A stretch of DNA of 64,000 nt from Oliverpabstia sp034114925 (GTDB lineage: Bacteria; Bacillota; Clostridia; Lachnospirales; Lachnospiraceae), in the NCBI GenBank assembly GCA_034114925.1, contig JAXEUM010000127.1, positions 1 to 64,000 on the forward strand, written 5' to 3'. Position numbers and translations under genes: made by a program. The notes under the pieces were generated by a model. The model made no database searches. It was not told the DNA's origin and saw only the letters and a program-made list of their open reading frames with translations. Shown one piece after another: positions 8,736 to 17,524 of this stretch (positions are counted from its first letter, which is position 1; every line of letters begins with the position of its first letter).

Positions 8736-8806
8736 GCTGTCGCAGGAAACGGCATAGAGGGATATGACTATATTCACGATATGCAAAGATGCGGCAGCTT
8801 TTTTTT
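8736..8806 (+). terminator. Hairpin with T-run between secG and rnr
   Basis: GCTGTCGCA and TGCGGCAGC pair with one G-U, followed by eight T. It may end most secG transcripts or act as a partial terminator (attenuator) before rnr, since no strong separate promoter for rnr is visible. Confidence 0.7.
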
Positions 8807-8826
8807 ACACAGACAGGTAAGGAACA

Positions 8827-10965
8827 GTGAATAAAAAAACATTAAAAAACAGAAAAAAATTAGTTTTGGATTTTATATCCAACAAAGAATATCATCCCAT
8901 GAGAGCAAAAGATATTGCTGTACTTTTGCAGCTTCCCAAAGGGAAGAGAGGGGATCTTTTTGAAGTTCTGGATGCTCTTGAAGCAGAAGGAAAGATTTGT
9001 TGCCGGAGAGGGAAATATGAAAAAGTTCGGCAAGAAGTTCCTGTGTCCCAAAAAGAGATTTTGGAAGGAACATTTATTTCCAATGCCAGAGGTTTCGGTT
9101 TTGTGGAAGTAGAAGGGCAGGAGGATCTTTATATCCCAGAAGAGGATACCTTGTATGCATTTCATCAGGATCGGGTTCAGGTGGAAGTGAAGCAGGAACA
9201 AAAGGGGAACAGAAAAGAAGGAAAAATTCTTCAGATTCTCAGTCATGGTCTTTCCGAAGTGGTGGGAACATTCGAAAAAAGCCAGAATTTTGGCTTTGTA
9301 ATACCGGATAATCAGAAAGTGGGAAAAGATATTTTTATTCCCAGAGAACATACCATGGGAGCAGAAGACGGAGACAAGGTTGTGGCGAAGATCGTTTCCT
9401 ATGGAGGGAAAAATAAAAATCCAGAAGGAAGAATTAAAGAAATTCTGGGGGCAGCAGGGCAGCCGGGGATTGATGTGCTTTCCATTGCCAGAGGATATGA
9501 ACTTCCTATGGAATTTCCGCAGAAAGTTCAAAATCAGGCTGACCGGGTACCGGATCATGTTCTGGAAAGTGATTTTCAGGGCAGAATGGATCTGAGAGAC
9601 TGGACAGTGGTGACTATTGACGGAGAAGATGCAAAAGATCTGGATGATGGAATTTCTCTGACAAAAGAAGGGAATATATATCATCTGGGAGTTCATATTG
9701 CAGATGTGACCAATTATGTGCAGGGAGGAAGCGCCCTGGATCGGGAGGCTCTTCGAAGAGGTACCAGCGTATACTTGGTGGACCGGGTGATTCCCATGCT
9801 TCCCAAACGTCTCTCCAATGGGATTTGTTCCCTGAATCAGGGAGAGGATCGACTTGCCCTGAGTTGTCTTATGGACATAGATTCTCAGGGGAAAATATTA
9901 GGTCATAAAATCGCTGAAACGGTGATTTGCGTAGACCGTCGGATGAGTTATACAGAAGTAAAGGGAATCCTGGAAGGAGATAAAGAACTGCGGAGTAAAT
10001 ATCAGGAATTAGTCCCTATGTTCTTCCATATGAAAGATTTGTCGGCAATTCTCAGGAAAAACAGAACCAAAAGGGGTTCCATTGATTTTGATTTCCCGGA
10101 GAGTAAAATCTATCTGGATGAAATGGGAAGACCGATTGAAATTCGGGCTTATGAGCAAAATGTGGCAACCCGGATCATTGAAGACTTTATGCTTCTGGCA
10201 AATGAAACTGTGGCGAAGGAATATTGTGACAGAGAACTTCCATTTGTCTACCGTACCCATGAAAATCCAGATATGGATAAAATGGAAAAAGTTCTCACCT
10301 TTATAAGAAATCAGGATATTCCGGTACACAAGGCTCATGAAGAGATTACTCCTTTAGAGATTCAGGAGATTTTAACATCTATCGAAGGACAGGACAGCGA
10401 ACCATTGATCAGTCGTCTGCTGCTGCGTTCGATGAAACAGGCCAGGTATACAACGGGGTGCAGCGGCCATTTTGGCCTGGCTGCAAAACATTACTGCCAT
10501 TTCACCTCTCCCATTCGCCGGTATCCGGATTTGCAGATTCATAGAATCATTAAGGATACCATCAGGGGAAGGATGAAAGACGAAAAAAAATTATATTATG
10601 CTCAGATTTTAGAAGATGTGGCCGCAAAAAGCAGCATGTTGGAGAGAAGAGCAGAAGAGGTGGAACGGGAAACGGTAAAACTGAAAAAAGCGGAATATAT
10701 GCAGATGCATCTGTTGGAAACTTTCGATGGCGTTATTTCCGGAATTACCGGTTGGGGTATGTATGTGGAACTGCCCAACACAGTGGAAGGACTGGTACAT
10801 GTAAGTTCCCTGACGGATGATTATTATATTTTTGATGAGGAAAACTACTGTTTGAGAGGAGAAATGTCTCAGAAAACATACCATTTGGGAGATCCGGTAC
10901 AGGTGCTGGTTTCTGAGGTGGACGTTACCACAAAAAGCATAGATTTTATCTTAGTCAGTAAGTAA
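8827..10965 (+). CDS. rnr: Ribonuclease R
   Basis: This 712-residue 3'-5' exoribonuclease digests structured RNA and, with tmRNA and SmpB, clears nonstop messages. It has an N-terminal winged-helix segment, cold-shock-like OB domains (GTFISNARGFGFVEV near 80), the RNB catalytic domain with DGEDAKDLDDGISL near 263, and a C-terminal S1 domain (GVISGITGWGMYVEL near 635). It starts at GTG after a weak AAGGAA. smpB follows after 12 bases, so the two are surely co-transcribed. Confidence 0.95.
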   Translation: MNKKTLKNRKKLVLDFISNKEYHPMRAKDIAVLLQLPKGKRGDLFEVLDALEAEGKICCRRGKYEKVRQEVPVSQKEILEGTFISNARGFGFVEVEGQEDLYIPEEDTLYAFHQDRVQVEVKQEQKGNRKEGKILQILSHGLSEVVGTFEKSQNFGFVIPDNQKVGKDIFIPREHTMGAEDGDKVVAKIVSYGGKNKNPEGRIKEILGAAGQPGIDVLSIARGYELPMEFPQKVQNQADRVPDHVLESDFQGRMDLRDWTVVTIDGEDAKDLDDGISLTKEGNIYHLGVHIADVTNYVQGGSALDREALRRGTSVYLVDRVIPMLPKRLSNGICSLNQGEDRLALSCLMDIDSQGKILGHKIAETVICVDRRMSYTEVKGILEGDKELRSKYQELVPMFFHMKDLSAILRKNRTKRGSIDFDFPESKIYLDEMGRPIEIRAYEQNVATRIIEDFMLLANETVAKEYCDRELPFVYRTHENPDMDKMEKVLTFIRNQDIPVHKAHEEITPLEIQEILTSIEGQDSEPLISRLLLRSMKQARYTTGCSGHFGLAAKHYCHFTSPIRRYPDLQIHRIIKDTIRGRMKDEKKLYYAQILEDVAAKSSMLERRAEEVERETVKLKKAEYMQMHLLETFDGVISGITGWGMYVELPNTVEGLVHVSSLTDDYYIFDEENYCLRGEMSQKTYHLGDPVQVLVSEVDVTTKSIDFILVSK

Positions 10966-10977
10966 GGAGAGGATGAT

Positions 10978-11448
10978 ATGGCGAAAGAAAAAGGCAATCG
11001 CCTGATCGCAAATAATAAAAAAGCGTATCATGATTATTTTATAGAAGAGACTTATGAGGCAGGAATTTCTCTTCACGGGACGGAAGTGAAATCCCTGCGG
11101 ATGGGAAAATGCAGTATCAAGGAATCTTTTGTAAGGATTGAAAACGAAGAAGTATTTATTTACGGTATGCACATCAGTCCTTATGAAAAAGGAAATATTT
11201 TCAACAAAGATCCTCTGCGTGTAAAGAAATTGCTGCTTCATAAAGGAGAAATCCGTAAAATGCGGGGGAAAATTGCGGAAAAAGGATATACACTGGTTCC
11301 CTTAAAAGTATACTTTAAAGGAAGCCTGGTTAAAGTTGAAATCGGACTGGCAAAAGGAAAGAAACTTTACGATAAACGTCAGGATATTGCAAAGAAAGAT
11401 CAAAGAAGAGAAGCAGAACGGGATTTTAAAGTGAAAAATCTCTATTGA
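10978..11448 (+). CDS. smpB: SsrA-binding protein SmpB
   Basis: SmpB binds tmRNA and places it in the empty A site of stalled ribosomes. The 156-residue length is standard. The signature stretches NKKAYHDYFIEETYEAGISL and GTEVKSLRMGKCSIKESF are near the N-terminus, and the basic tail ending KKDQRREAERDFK is the part that mimics the decoding stem. GGAGAGG lies ahead of the ATG. The gene ends 77 bases before tmRNA, which has its own promoter. Confidence 0.97.
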   Translation: MAKEKGNRLIANNKKAYHDYFIEETYEAGISLHGTEVKSLRMGKCSIKESFVRIENEEVFIYGMHISPYEKGNIFNKDPLRVKKLLLHKGEIRKMRGKIAEKGYTLVPLKVYFKGSLVKVEIGLAKGKKLYDKRQDIAKKDQRREAERDFKVKNLY

Positions 11449-11456
11449 GAAGCATC

Positions 11457-11485
11457 TTGACATTTTGGAAGACTATTATTATAAT
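11457..11485 (+). promoter_or_regulatory. Strong promoter of ssrA
   Basis: Consensus TTGACA (11457-11462) and consensus TATAAT (11480-11485) with a perfect 17-base spacer. It lies about 40 bases before the mature tmRNA 5' end, leaving a short precursor to trim. Confidence 0.92.
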
Positions 11486-11524
11486 GAAGAAACGTAGAAA
11501 CGTCTGCCAACCAAGAAGAGCTTC

Positions 11525-11871
11525 GGGCTTGTACTGGTTTCGACGGGGGTTTTGAAGTTTGGGAAGCCATTCGCAGCCCCGGGACTGCGTCATCAACCTG
11601 GAAATTAAATTTAAACGCAGACGAAAATTTAGCGTACGCTGCCTAATGGCAGCTGTCGTGGCCTAAGCCTCCCGCTGTTTAAGTCACGGCATCAAATTTC
11701 GCGGGGCACTTTTTCTTCAAAGCTTTGAGAAGAAAAAAGATTTTATGAAGCTACTGATCGCTGCAGCCTGTCATCCGGCGGCAGCCTGAGGGAATGTTAA
11801 AAGAATGACTGTGATGGGAGATGCCTGAATGAATAGGCTTTCGGACGCGGGTTCGATTCCCGCCAGGTCCA
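11525..11871 (+). ncRNA. ssrA: Transfer-messenger RNA (tmRNA)
   Basis: The tRNA-like ends are clear. The 5' GGGCTTG pairs with 3' CAGGTCC to give a 7-bp acceptor stem, and GGTTTCGACGGGG and GGGTTCGATTCCC are the D-like and T-arm sequences. The discriminator is A and CCA is not encoded. The tag reading frame ends at the TAA at 11644-11646 and reads NADENLAYAA from AAC 11614, or ADENLAYAA if the resume codon is GCA 11617; I cannot decide between these. The AA end is the usual protease signal. It follows smpB and rnr, its protein partners. Confidence 0.95.
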
Positions 11872-11879
11872 TACGATAG

Positions 11880-11903
11880 GCGCCGTTTCTACGGCGCTTT
11901 TTT
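11880..11903 (+). terminator. Terminator of ssrA
   Basis: GCGCCGT and ACGGCGC form a perfect 7-bp stem with a 4-base loop, followed by six T. Confidence 0.93.
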
Positions 11904-12010
11904 ATTCCATAAGAAATGCTCCGTAATGATTTCAAGCGAGCTTCTTTCTTGTAACTTATCGGTTAAAAAATGGATATTTCTAAAATATCAGAAATGGCAG
12001 GTGATTGGCG

Positions 12011-13093
12011 GTGGACAAATTTATGTATGAAATTATGCACTTCAACAGAAGAGTTGCCTACATTGATGATGCCGGATTATGTAAGATATATTATAAAAGT
12101 TTTATGCCATACAATCTTTATTTTGAGGAAGAGGAAGATATTGATTCACGGGTAAATAACATTACGAATTTTTATTACTGGTGTGCAAATCGAGTGCTGA
12201 CATTGGATAGAGTTTATGCGAAAGAAATTCTTAACAGTATTGGTATGACCCAGGCGGTGACTGACAAAGACAGAGCAAAAATTGCTTTGAGTTACAGATG
12301 CACATCTTTGACAGATCCGTATTGGGTTCGAAAAAGAGGAGAGAAAATATCTTTTGAGGAAATTAACCTTTATGATAACCATTTGGATAACACTTTTATA
12401 GATATTTCATTAAAAGGAAGACAATATACAGTAGATAATACCAGTTTGGCAAAGGATTTGTCTACGAATGGATGTTTTCCGAAAGCATGGAAAAGAGAAG
12501 AAAATGGATTTGTTTTACTAAAAGATGGAGGTTTTGAGGCAGTGGAAAGAGAATTGCTTGCCAGCAAAATCTGTCAATGCTTTGATGTGAGCCAGGTTAT
12601 ATATACAGAAGATGTTTTTGACGGGACGAAAGTAACCCGAAGCGAAAATATAACATCTAAAGAATATTCTATTGTATCCATGGAATTATTTGAAATATAT
12701 GCACAGAATCATGATAAAAACACCAAAAAATATATCATGGCATTGGATTCTCATAATTACTATATGATGAATATAGTTGATTATCTTGTAGGTAACACGG
12801 ATCGGCATTGGGGGAACTGGGGAGTGATGGTCCAAAATTCCAATAATAAACCACTTTCTCTTCATAAATTAATGGATTTTAATCAGGCATTTTATGCCTA
12901 TGATACAATAGATGGAGCTAATTGTCAGACTACATTTAATGTAAAAATGAATCAAAAGGAAGCGGCAATTGATGCTGTGAAACATATTGGTCTTAATCAA
13001 ATCAAAGATGTCCCCAAAGGATATTTTGATAAACTACCTCAATATTATAATATGTTTGTTGAGAGGCTGGAAATTTTAAGAAAGAGTCAGTAA
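12011..13093 (+). CDS. HipA-like kinase, standalone
   Basis: The product (360 residues) resembles the C-terminal kinase domain of HipA/CtkA proteins, which phosphorylate cytosolic targets. The visible landmarks are STNGCFPKAW, a possible ATP-site lysine in GFVLLKDGG, the catalytic-loop motif YLVGNTDRHWGNWG near residue 262, and a DFG-like LMDFNQAF near 290. No HipB-type antitoxin gene is adjacent, so a classic toxin-antitoxin pair is not shown. The start is uncertain: GTG 12011 has AGGTGA six bases upstream, and TTG 12005 is also in frame. It lies immediately after the tmRNA terminator, a common insertion point for accessory genes. The target and role are unknown. Confidence 0.65.
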   Translation: MDKFMYEIMHFNRRVAYIDDAGLCKIYYKSFMPYNLYFEEEEDIDSRVNNITNFYYWCANRVLTLDRVYAKEILNSIGMTQAVTDKDRAKIALSYRCTSLTDPYWVRKRGEKISFEEINLYDNHLDNTFIDISLKGRQYTVDNTSLAKDLSTNGCFPKAWKREENGFVLLKDGGFEAVERELLASKICQCFDVSQVIYTEDVFDGTKVTRSENITSKEYSIVSMELFEIYAQNHDKNTKKYIMALDSHNYYMMNIVDYLVGNTDRHWGNWGVMVQNSNNKPLSLHKLMDFNQAFYAYDTIDGANCQTTFNVKMNQKEAAIDAVKHIGLNQIKDVPKGYFDKLPQYYNMFVERLEILRKSQ

Positions 13094-13115
13094 TGGCTCT
13101 TTTTTGTCACAAATT

Positions 13116-13157
13116 GTAACTGTTCAGTACCCTCACAGTAGACGGCTGAATAGTTAC
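13116..13157. repeat. Intergenic palindrome (GTAACTGTTCAG family)
   Basis: GTAACTGTTCAG (13116-13127) pairs with CTGAATAGTTAC (13146-13157) with a single G-U. A close relative (GTTACTGTTCA with TGAACAGTAAC) occurs at 32109-32159. It could be a dispersed palindromic element or a transcript end, though it has no T-run. Confidence 0.55.
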
Positions 13158-13200
13158 CACAAATGATCTATTTCAATCATGGTAATAGAAGGGAGTACAA

Positions 13201-14664
13201 ATGAGAAAGATAGGAAATGCATTACGATGGTTTTGTGGAATTATGTGTATCATAGGCGGCAGTTACGGGATTATCGGCACGCCTGCATTTGGAATTTGCT
13301 GTGTTATGTTTGGATTATTTTTGCTTCCGGGAATCTGGAGGGGAATTCAGAAAAAATACACAGTACCTAAAGGCGTGGCAGCGGCTATTCCTTCCTTATT
13401 CTTTGTGATGATGTGTCTTACGGTTCCTCCGGCGGAATATGTACATTCCATGCAAGGAGTGACGACAGAAACTTTTGATATGGAAAAAGAGTCAGAAAAT
13501 ACACCTGCGCCGGGGAAAACGACACCGGAAATAACAGATATGCCGGAAGAAGTAACGCCAGAAGTAACAGATGCGCCGGAAGCAACCACAGTCCCGGAGA
13601 CAACGGTAACTCCAGCAGTAACGGATGTTTCGGAAGAACCGGAATCATACCAGGAGTTGAAGGTACATTTTCTTGATGTGGGACAGGGGTTAGCTGTTTT
13701 TGCTCAATGTGGAGATCAGACGTTGATCTATGACGGAGGTGACAGAAAAACTTCCAGTTTTGTGGTGTCTTATCTGCAAAAACAGGGAGTTACCACATTA
13801 GATTATGTAATCAGCAGTCATTATGATGCGGATCATGTGTATGGGTTAATTGGATGTCTTCGTGCCTTTGATGTAAAAAAGGTAATTTCCAGTGATTATC
13901 AACATGACAGCGAAACTTACAAAAAATTTGTTCAGGCGGTTGAAGAAGAAGGACTTGCCATGGAACATCCGTCTGTAGGAACCGAATATTCCTTTGGCAG
14001 CGGCAGTTTTACCATTTTGGCTCCGGAAAAAGCAATTCCAGGGGAAAGTAATAAAAATTCCGTGGTGGTGAAACTGGTAAATGGAGAACAGAGTTTTCTT
14101 CTTACGGGAGATGCTGAGAGCAGCAGTGAAAAAGCCATGTGTGATTCCGGTATGGATTTGTCCTGTGACGTTCTTGTTCCCAGTCACCATGGTTCTGCAA
14201 CAGCTACCAGTTGGGAGTTTTTGCAGGAGACAGTTCCAGCTTACGCAGTGATAAGTTGTGGTTCGGATAATCAATACGGTCATCCGGATAAAGATACCAT
14301 GGATAAATTGCAGGCTATGGAGATTTCCGTATACAGAACTGACAAACAGGGAACGGTGGTGGCAGTCAGTGACGGAGAAAATCTTTCCTGGAATCAGGAG
14401 CCATGTAATGATTATACCCCGGGTGATCCCGGAGATAAAGGAACGCAGCCGCAACAGGAGGAAAAGGTTGAAACAGAAAAAAGTTCTCCCAATCAGGTTA
14501 TAGAGACGACTCCAAAACAGGAAGAGCAGGTGTGGATTTCTGCTACAGGGGAAAAATACCACAGCAAACCGAATTGCGGAAGGATGAATCCTGATAATGC
14601 CCGCCAGATGTCACGGAGTGAGGCAGAAAACAGCGGATACGAGCCATGTAAAAAATGTTACTAA
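13201..14664 (+). CDS. Secreted ComEC-like metallo-beta-lactamase protein
   Basis: The 487-residue protein has two or three hydrophobic segments in the first 85 residues. A long Thr/Pro/Glu-rich linker follows (about 98-145), then a metallo-beta-lactamase domain like that of ComEC and related extracellular hydrolases. That domain begins KVHFLDVGQGLAVFAQCGDQ and has the metal motif SSHYDADHVYGL near 201, GDAESS near 302 and PSHHGSATA near 325. The last 45 residues hold a cysteine/histidine motif (YHSKPNCGRM and GYEPCKKCY), as on many exported Firmicute nucleases. It lacks the ComEC channel domain, so DNA uptake itself is unlikely. A nuclease or phosphodiesterase role outside the membrane is inference. 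Confidence 0.8.
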   Translation: MRKIGNALRWFCGIMCIIGGSYGIIGTPAFGICCVMFGLFLLPGIWRGIQKKYTVPKGVAAAIPSLFFVMMCLTVPPAEYVHSMQGVTTETFDMEKESENTPAPGKTTPEITDMPEEVTPEVTDAPEATTVPETTVTPAVTDVSEEPESYQELKVHFLDVGQGLAVFAQCGDQTLIYDGGDRKTSSFVVSYLQKQGVTTLDYVISSHYDADHVYGLIGCLRAFDVKKVISSDYQHDSETYKKFVQAVEEEGLAMEHPSVGTEYSFGSGSFTILAPEKAIPGESNKNSVVVKLVNGEQSFLLTGDAESSSEKAMCDSGMDLSCDVLVPSHHGSATATSWEFLQETVPAYAVISCGSDNQYGHPDKDTMDKLQAMEISVYRTDKQGTVVAVSDGENLSWNQEPCNDYTPGDPGDKGTQPQQEEKVETEKSSPNQVIETTPKQEEQVWISATGEKYHSKPNCGRMNPDNARQMSRSEAENSGYEPCKKCY

Positions 14665-14697
14665 GTAGTCATTGGATTTACATTGTGGGGAGTCATT

Positions 14698-15282
14698 ATG
14701 GAAATTTTATCAAAATATATGGAAATAGCAAAAGCTGCTGCGGCCATGACAACAGCTTTTGCAGTGTGTAAATTGTTGTTTGGAATTTTGAACTGCTTTT
14801 TGGGATATAAACTGTTGAAGTTATGGGTAGCCTTGTGTGGTTTTTTTACAGGATTTACTGCGGGAATGATCGTACTTGGGCGGCTCACTGAGAAAAATCA
14901 GGTGATTTGGTGGGGAGCTCTGGGAATAGGAGCAGTTTGTGGACTGATCGCTTATGAGATTTATCTTGTGGGAGTGTTTATGCTGGGATGGCTTATGACA
15001 GTATCCGCGGGTTTTTCTCTGGGAAGGATATTTTCTGTTGGTGACAAAGAAAAAATATTTTTGTTGGTAGTAGGAGCTATAGTGGGTATTGTAGTGGGAG
15101 TTCTTCTTGTAAAGTTTTCCAGACCAAGCATTATCCTTCTTACAGGTATCAGTGGAGGGATCAGCACAGGAGTGGGACTGTTTCAAATCTTACATTGGGA
15201 TAATCCCCTCTATATGTTAGTGGCAGGAGGATGTCTGGCTCTTTGCGGTATCCTTACGCAATGGAAGATCAGTGGCAGATAA
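14698..15282 (+). CDS. Multi-pass membrane protein, DUF4203/TMEM198-like
   Basis: This 194-residue protein is almost wholly hydrophobic, with about six membrane segments and glycine-rich turns such as GFFTGFTAGMIVLG and GISGGISTGVGL. That pattern resembles the DUF4203 (TMEM198-like) family, whose bacterial function I do not know. I start at the ATG at 14698 rather than TTG 14683, because GGGGAG lies just ahead of it. It follows the metallo-beta-lactamase gene by 33 bases and precedes the response regulator, so it may share their transcript. Confidence 0.6.
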   Translation: MEILSKYMEIAKAAAAMTTAFAVCKLLFGILNCFLGYKLLKLWVALCGFFTGFTAGMIVLGRLTEKNQVIWWGALGIGAVCGLIAYEIYLVGVFMLGWLMTVSAGFSLGRIFSVGDKEKIFLLVVGAIVGIVVGVLLVKFSRPSIILLTGISGGISTGVGLFQILHWDNPLYMLVAGGCLALCGILTQWKISGR

Positions 15283-15365
15283 AAAATAAAAAAATTCAAT
15301 CTGGTCACAGAAGATACATACTTTTTTTGTATAATGACAGCAGAATATTCGGAGGTAGGCAAGTT

Positions 15366-16046
15366 ATGGGAAAATTAAAGATTCTTGTGGTAGACGATGA
15401 AAGCAGAATGCGGAAGCTGGTAAAAGATTTTCTTGTGAAAAAAGACTTTGAAGTTCTGGAAGCAGGAGACGGTGAAGAAGCGGTTGATTTGTTTTTTCAG
15501 GAAAAAGATATTGCATTGATTATTCTGGACGTGATGATGCCTAAGATGGACGGATGGCAGGTGTGCAGAGAGATTCGCAGTCACTCCAAGGTTCCGATCA
15601 TCATGCTGACTGCAAAAGGAGATGAACGGGACGAACTTTTAGGATTTGAACTGGGAGTGGATGAATATATTTCCAAACCTTTCAGTCCTAAGATTCTTGT
15701 TGCCCGAGTAGAAGCGATTCTTCGAAGATCCGGTATGGGAGAACAGGAAGATGTGATGGAGCTGGGCGGTATTGTGCTGAATAAGACAGCGCATATGGTT
15801 ACTGTGGATGGGAAAGGAATTGATTTAAGCTATAAAGAATTTGAACTTTTAACGTATTTTATGGAGAATCAGGGTATCGCCCTTTCCAGAGAAAAAATTC
15901 TCAATCATGTCTGGAATTACGATTATTTCGGAGATGCAAGAACTATCGATACCCATGTGAAAAAACTGAGAAGTAAGATGGGAGAAAAAGGAGAATACAT
16001 TAAGACAATCTGGGGGATGGGATATAAATTTGAGGTGGCGTCATGA
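15366..16046 (+). CDS. Response regulator, OmpR/PhoB type
   Basis: The 226-residue regulator has a receiver domain (about 4-118) and a winged-helix DNA-binding domain (about 130-225). The acidic pocket is VVDDE (D10, D11), the phosphorylated aspartate is D55 in IILDVMMPK, and the conserved lysine lies in ISKPFSP. The effector domain carries YKEFELLTYFMENQG and RTIDTHVKKLRSKMG. GGAGG is ten bases before the ATG at 15366; the in-frame region upstream from 15231 overlaps the previous gene and is not used. A TATAAT at 15330-15335 may be its -10 box. The ATGA overlap with the kinase gene shows translational coupling. The regulon is unknown. Confidence 0.93.
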   Translation: MGKLKILVVDDESRMRKLVKDFLVKKDFEVLEAGDGEEAVDLFFQEKDIALIILDVMMPKMDGWQVCREIRSHSKVPIIMLTAKGDERDELLGFELGVDEYISKPFSPKILVARVEAILRRSGMGEQEDVMELGGIVLNKTAHMVTVDGKGIDLSYKEFELLTYFMENQGIALSREKILNHVWNYDYFGDARTIDTHVKKLRSKMGEKGEYIKTIWGMGYKFEVAS

Positions 16047-17524
16047 AAGTATCCATACGCCGTCAGATTACAACTTTCTTCCTCAGTTTTGTCTTTTTGG
16101 CTATTGGACTGATCGTACTGTTTAATGTGGGATTTATGGAACGGTACTACATGGAAAGTAAAAAAGAAATCTTAAAATCAGGCTACACAAAAATGTGCGG
16201 TGATGTGGGAGAATCCAATTATATGGATATCCTCAGATTTTGTTCTGCGAATAATCTGTCTATTGTAGTGGCAGATTTTCATGATAAAGAGCCGATTCAG
16301 TTGTCGGTAAATCTGACCTGGGAGGATGCAGAAGCATTAAAAAATCGTCTATTTGGTTATATGTATGGTTTTTTGCGGGAAGGCGATGTGATTCTGGAGC
16401 GTTCCAGAGATTACACAATCCAGAAAAATAAGGACAGTACGGTACAGATGGAATTTCTGGAAATCTGGGGAGAGACAGATGATGGACTTTCTGTAATCAT
16501 TCGGTCGCCAATGGAAGGGATCAAAGACAGTATTCGGATTTCCAATCGATTTTATCTGGTGATCGGGATTATTGTGACGGTTCTGGGCGGAATATTTATC
16601 AGTATTTTCTCAAGAAAAATCACAAAACCAGTGATTGAATTGACAGAAATATCTCAGAGAATGGCAAATTTGGATTTTGATGCAAAGTATACCAGCGGTG
16701 GTGAGGATGAGATTGGTATTTTAGGACATAATTTTAATCAAATGTCGGAAATATTGGAGAAAACAATTTCAGAGCTAAAGACAGCCAATAATGAACTGCA
16801 AAAAGATATTGAGAAAAAAGAACAGATCGATGAAATGAGAAAAGAATTTCTTTCTAATGTATCACACGAACTGAAAACTCCGATAGCGCTGATTCAGGGG
16901 TATGCAGAAGGGCTTCAGGACAATATCAGTGATGATCCGGAAAGCAGAGAGTTTTACTGTGAAGTAATTATTGATGAGGCTAATAAAATGAATCAAATGG
17001 TAAAGAAACTTCTTACCCTGAATCAACTGGAATTTGGAAATGACCAGGTCAATATGGAACGATTTGACCTGACAACTCTGATCAACGGAATCATCCAGTC
17101 TTCCGGAATTCTGGCAGAACAGGCAGGGACGGAGATCATATTCCGGCAAAAAGATCCCATCTACGTATGGGGAGACGAGTTTAAGGTGGAAGAAGTTCTT
17201 ACCAACTATGTAACGAATGCCATTCATCATGTAAAATATGATAAAAAAATTGATATCCGCTGTGTACAGGAAAATGGAATTGTGAAGACCATTGTATTTA
17301 ACACAGGAGATATTATTCCGGAAGAAGATCTGGATAAAATCTGGATCAAGTTTTACAAAGTGGACAAGGCCCGCACCAGAGAGTATGGCGGCAGTGGAAT
17401 CGGACTGTCCATTGTAAAGGCGATCATGGAATCCATGAATCAGGAATGTGGAGTAAAAAATTTTGATAATGGTGTGGCTTTCTGGTTTACTCTGGAAGGA
17501 GCACAGAATTACACAGACAACTGA
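16043..17524 (+). CDS. Sensor histidine kinase
   Basis: This 493-residue kinase pairs with the upstream regulator. It has two membrane helices (about 10-32 and 170-192) around an extracytoplasmic sensor region of about 135 residues. A HAMP segment follows, then the dimerisation domain with the phosphorylated histidine H275 in SNVSHELKTPIALIQGYAEG, and the ATP domain with N-box NYVTNAIHH and the glycine box GGSGIGLSIVKAI. The sensor region has no family I recognise. Its last 38 bases overlap the 3' end of the convergent LysR gene. Confidence 0.93.
   Translation: MKVSIRRQITTFFLSFVFLAIGLIVLFNVGFMERYYMESKKEILKSGYTKMCGDVGESNYMDILRFCSANNLSIVVADFHDKEPIQLSVNLTWEDAEALKNRLFGYMYGFLREGDVILERSRDYTIQKNKDSTVQMEFLEIWGETDDGLSVIIRSPMEGIKDSIRISNRFYLVIGIIVTVLGGIFISIFSRKITKPVIELTEISQRMANLDFDAKYTSGGEDEIGILGHNFNQMSEILEKTISELKTANNELQKDIEKKEQIDEMRKEFLSNVSHELKTPIALIQGYAEGLQDNISDDPESREFYCEVIIDEANKMNQMVKKLLTLNQLEFGNDQVNMERFDLTTLINGIIQSSGILAEQAGTEIIFRQKDPIYVWGDEFKVEEVLTNYVTNAIHHVKYDKKIDIRCVQENGIVKTIVFNTGDIIPEEDLDKIWIKFYKVDKARTREYGGSGIGLSIVKAIMESMNQECGVKNFDNGVAFWFTLEGAQNYTDN

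Noticed and set aside
11847..11871. tmRNA 3' end as an attachment site of an island
   Set aside because: I looked for a second copy of the T-arm/acceptor sequence downstream and saw none in the window, and no integrase gene is present.
13554..13630. Repeated Thr/Pro/Glu codons suggesting a tandem DNA repeat
   Set aside because: The codons vary; this is a low-complexity protein linker rather than a tandem repeat or CRISPR-like array.
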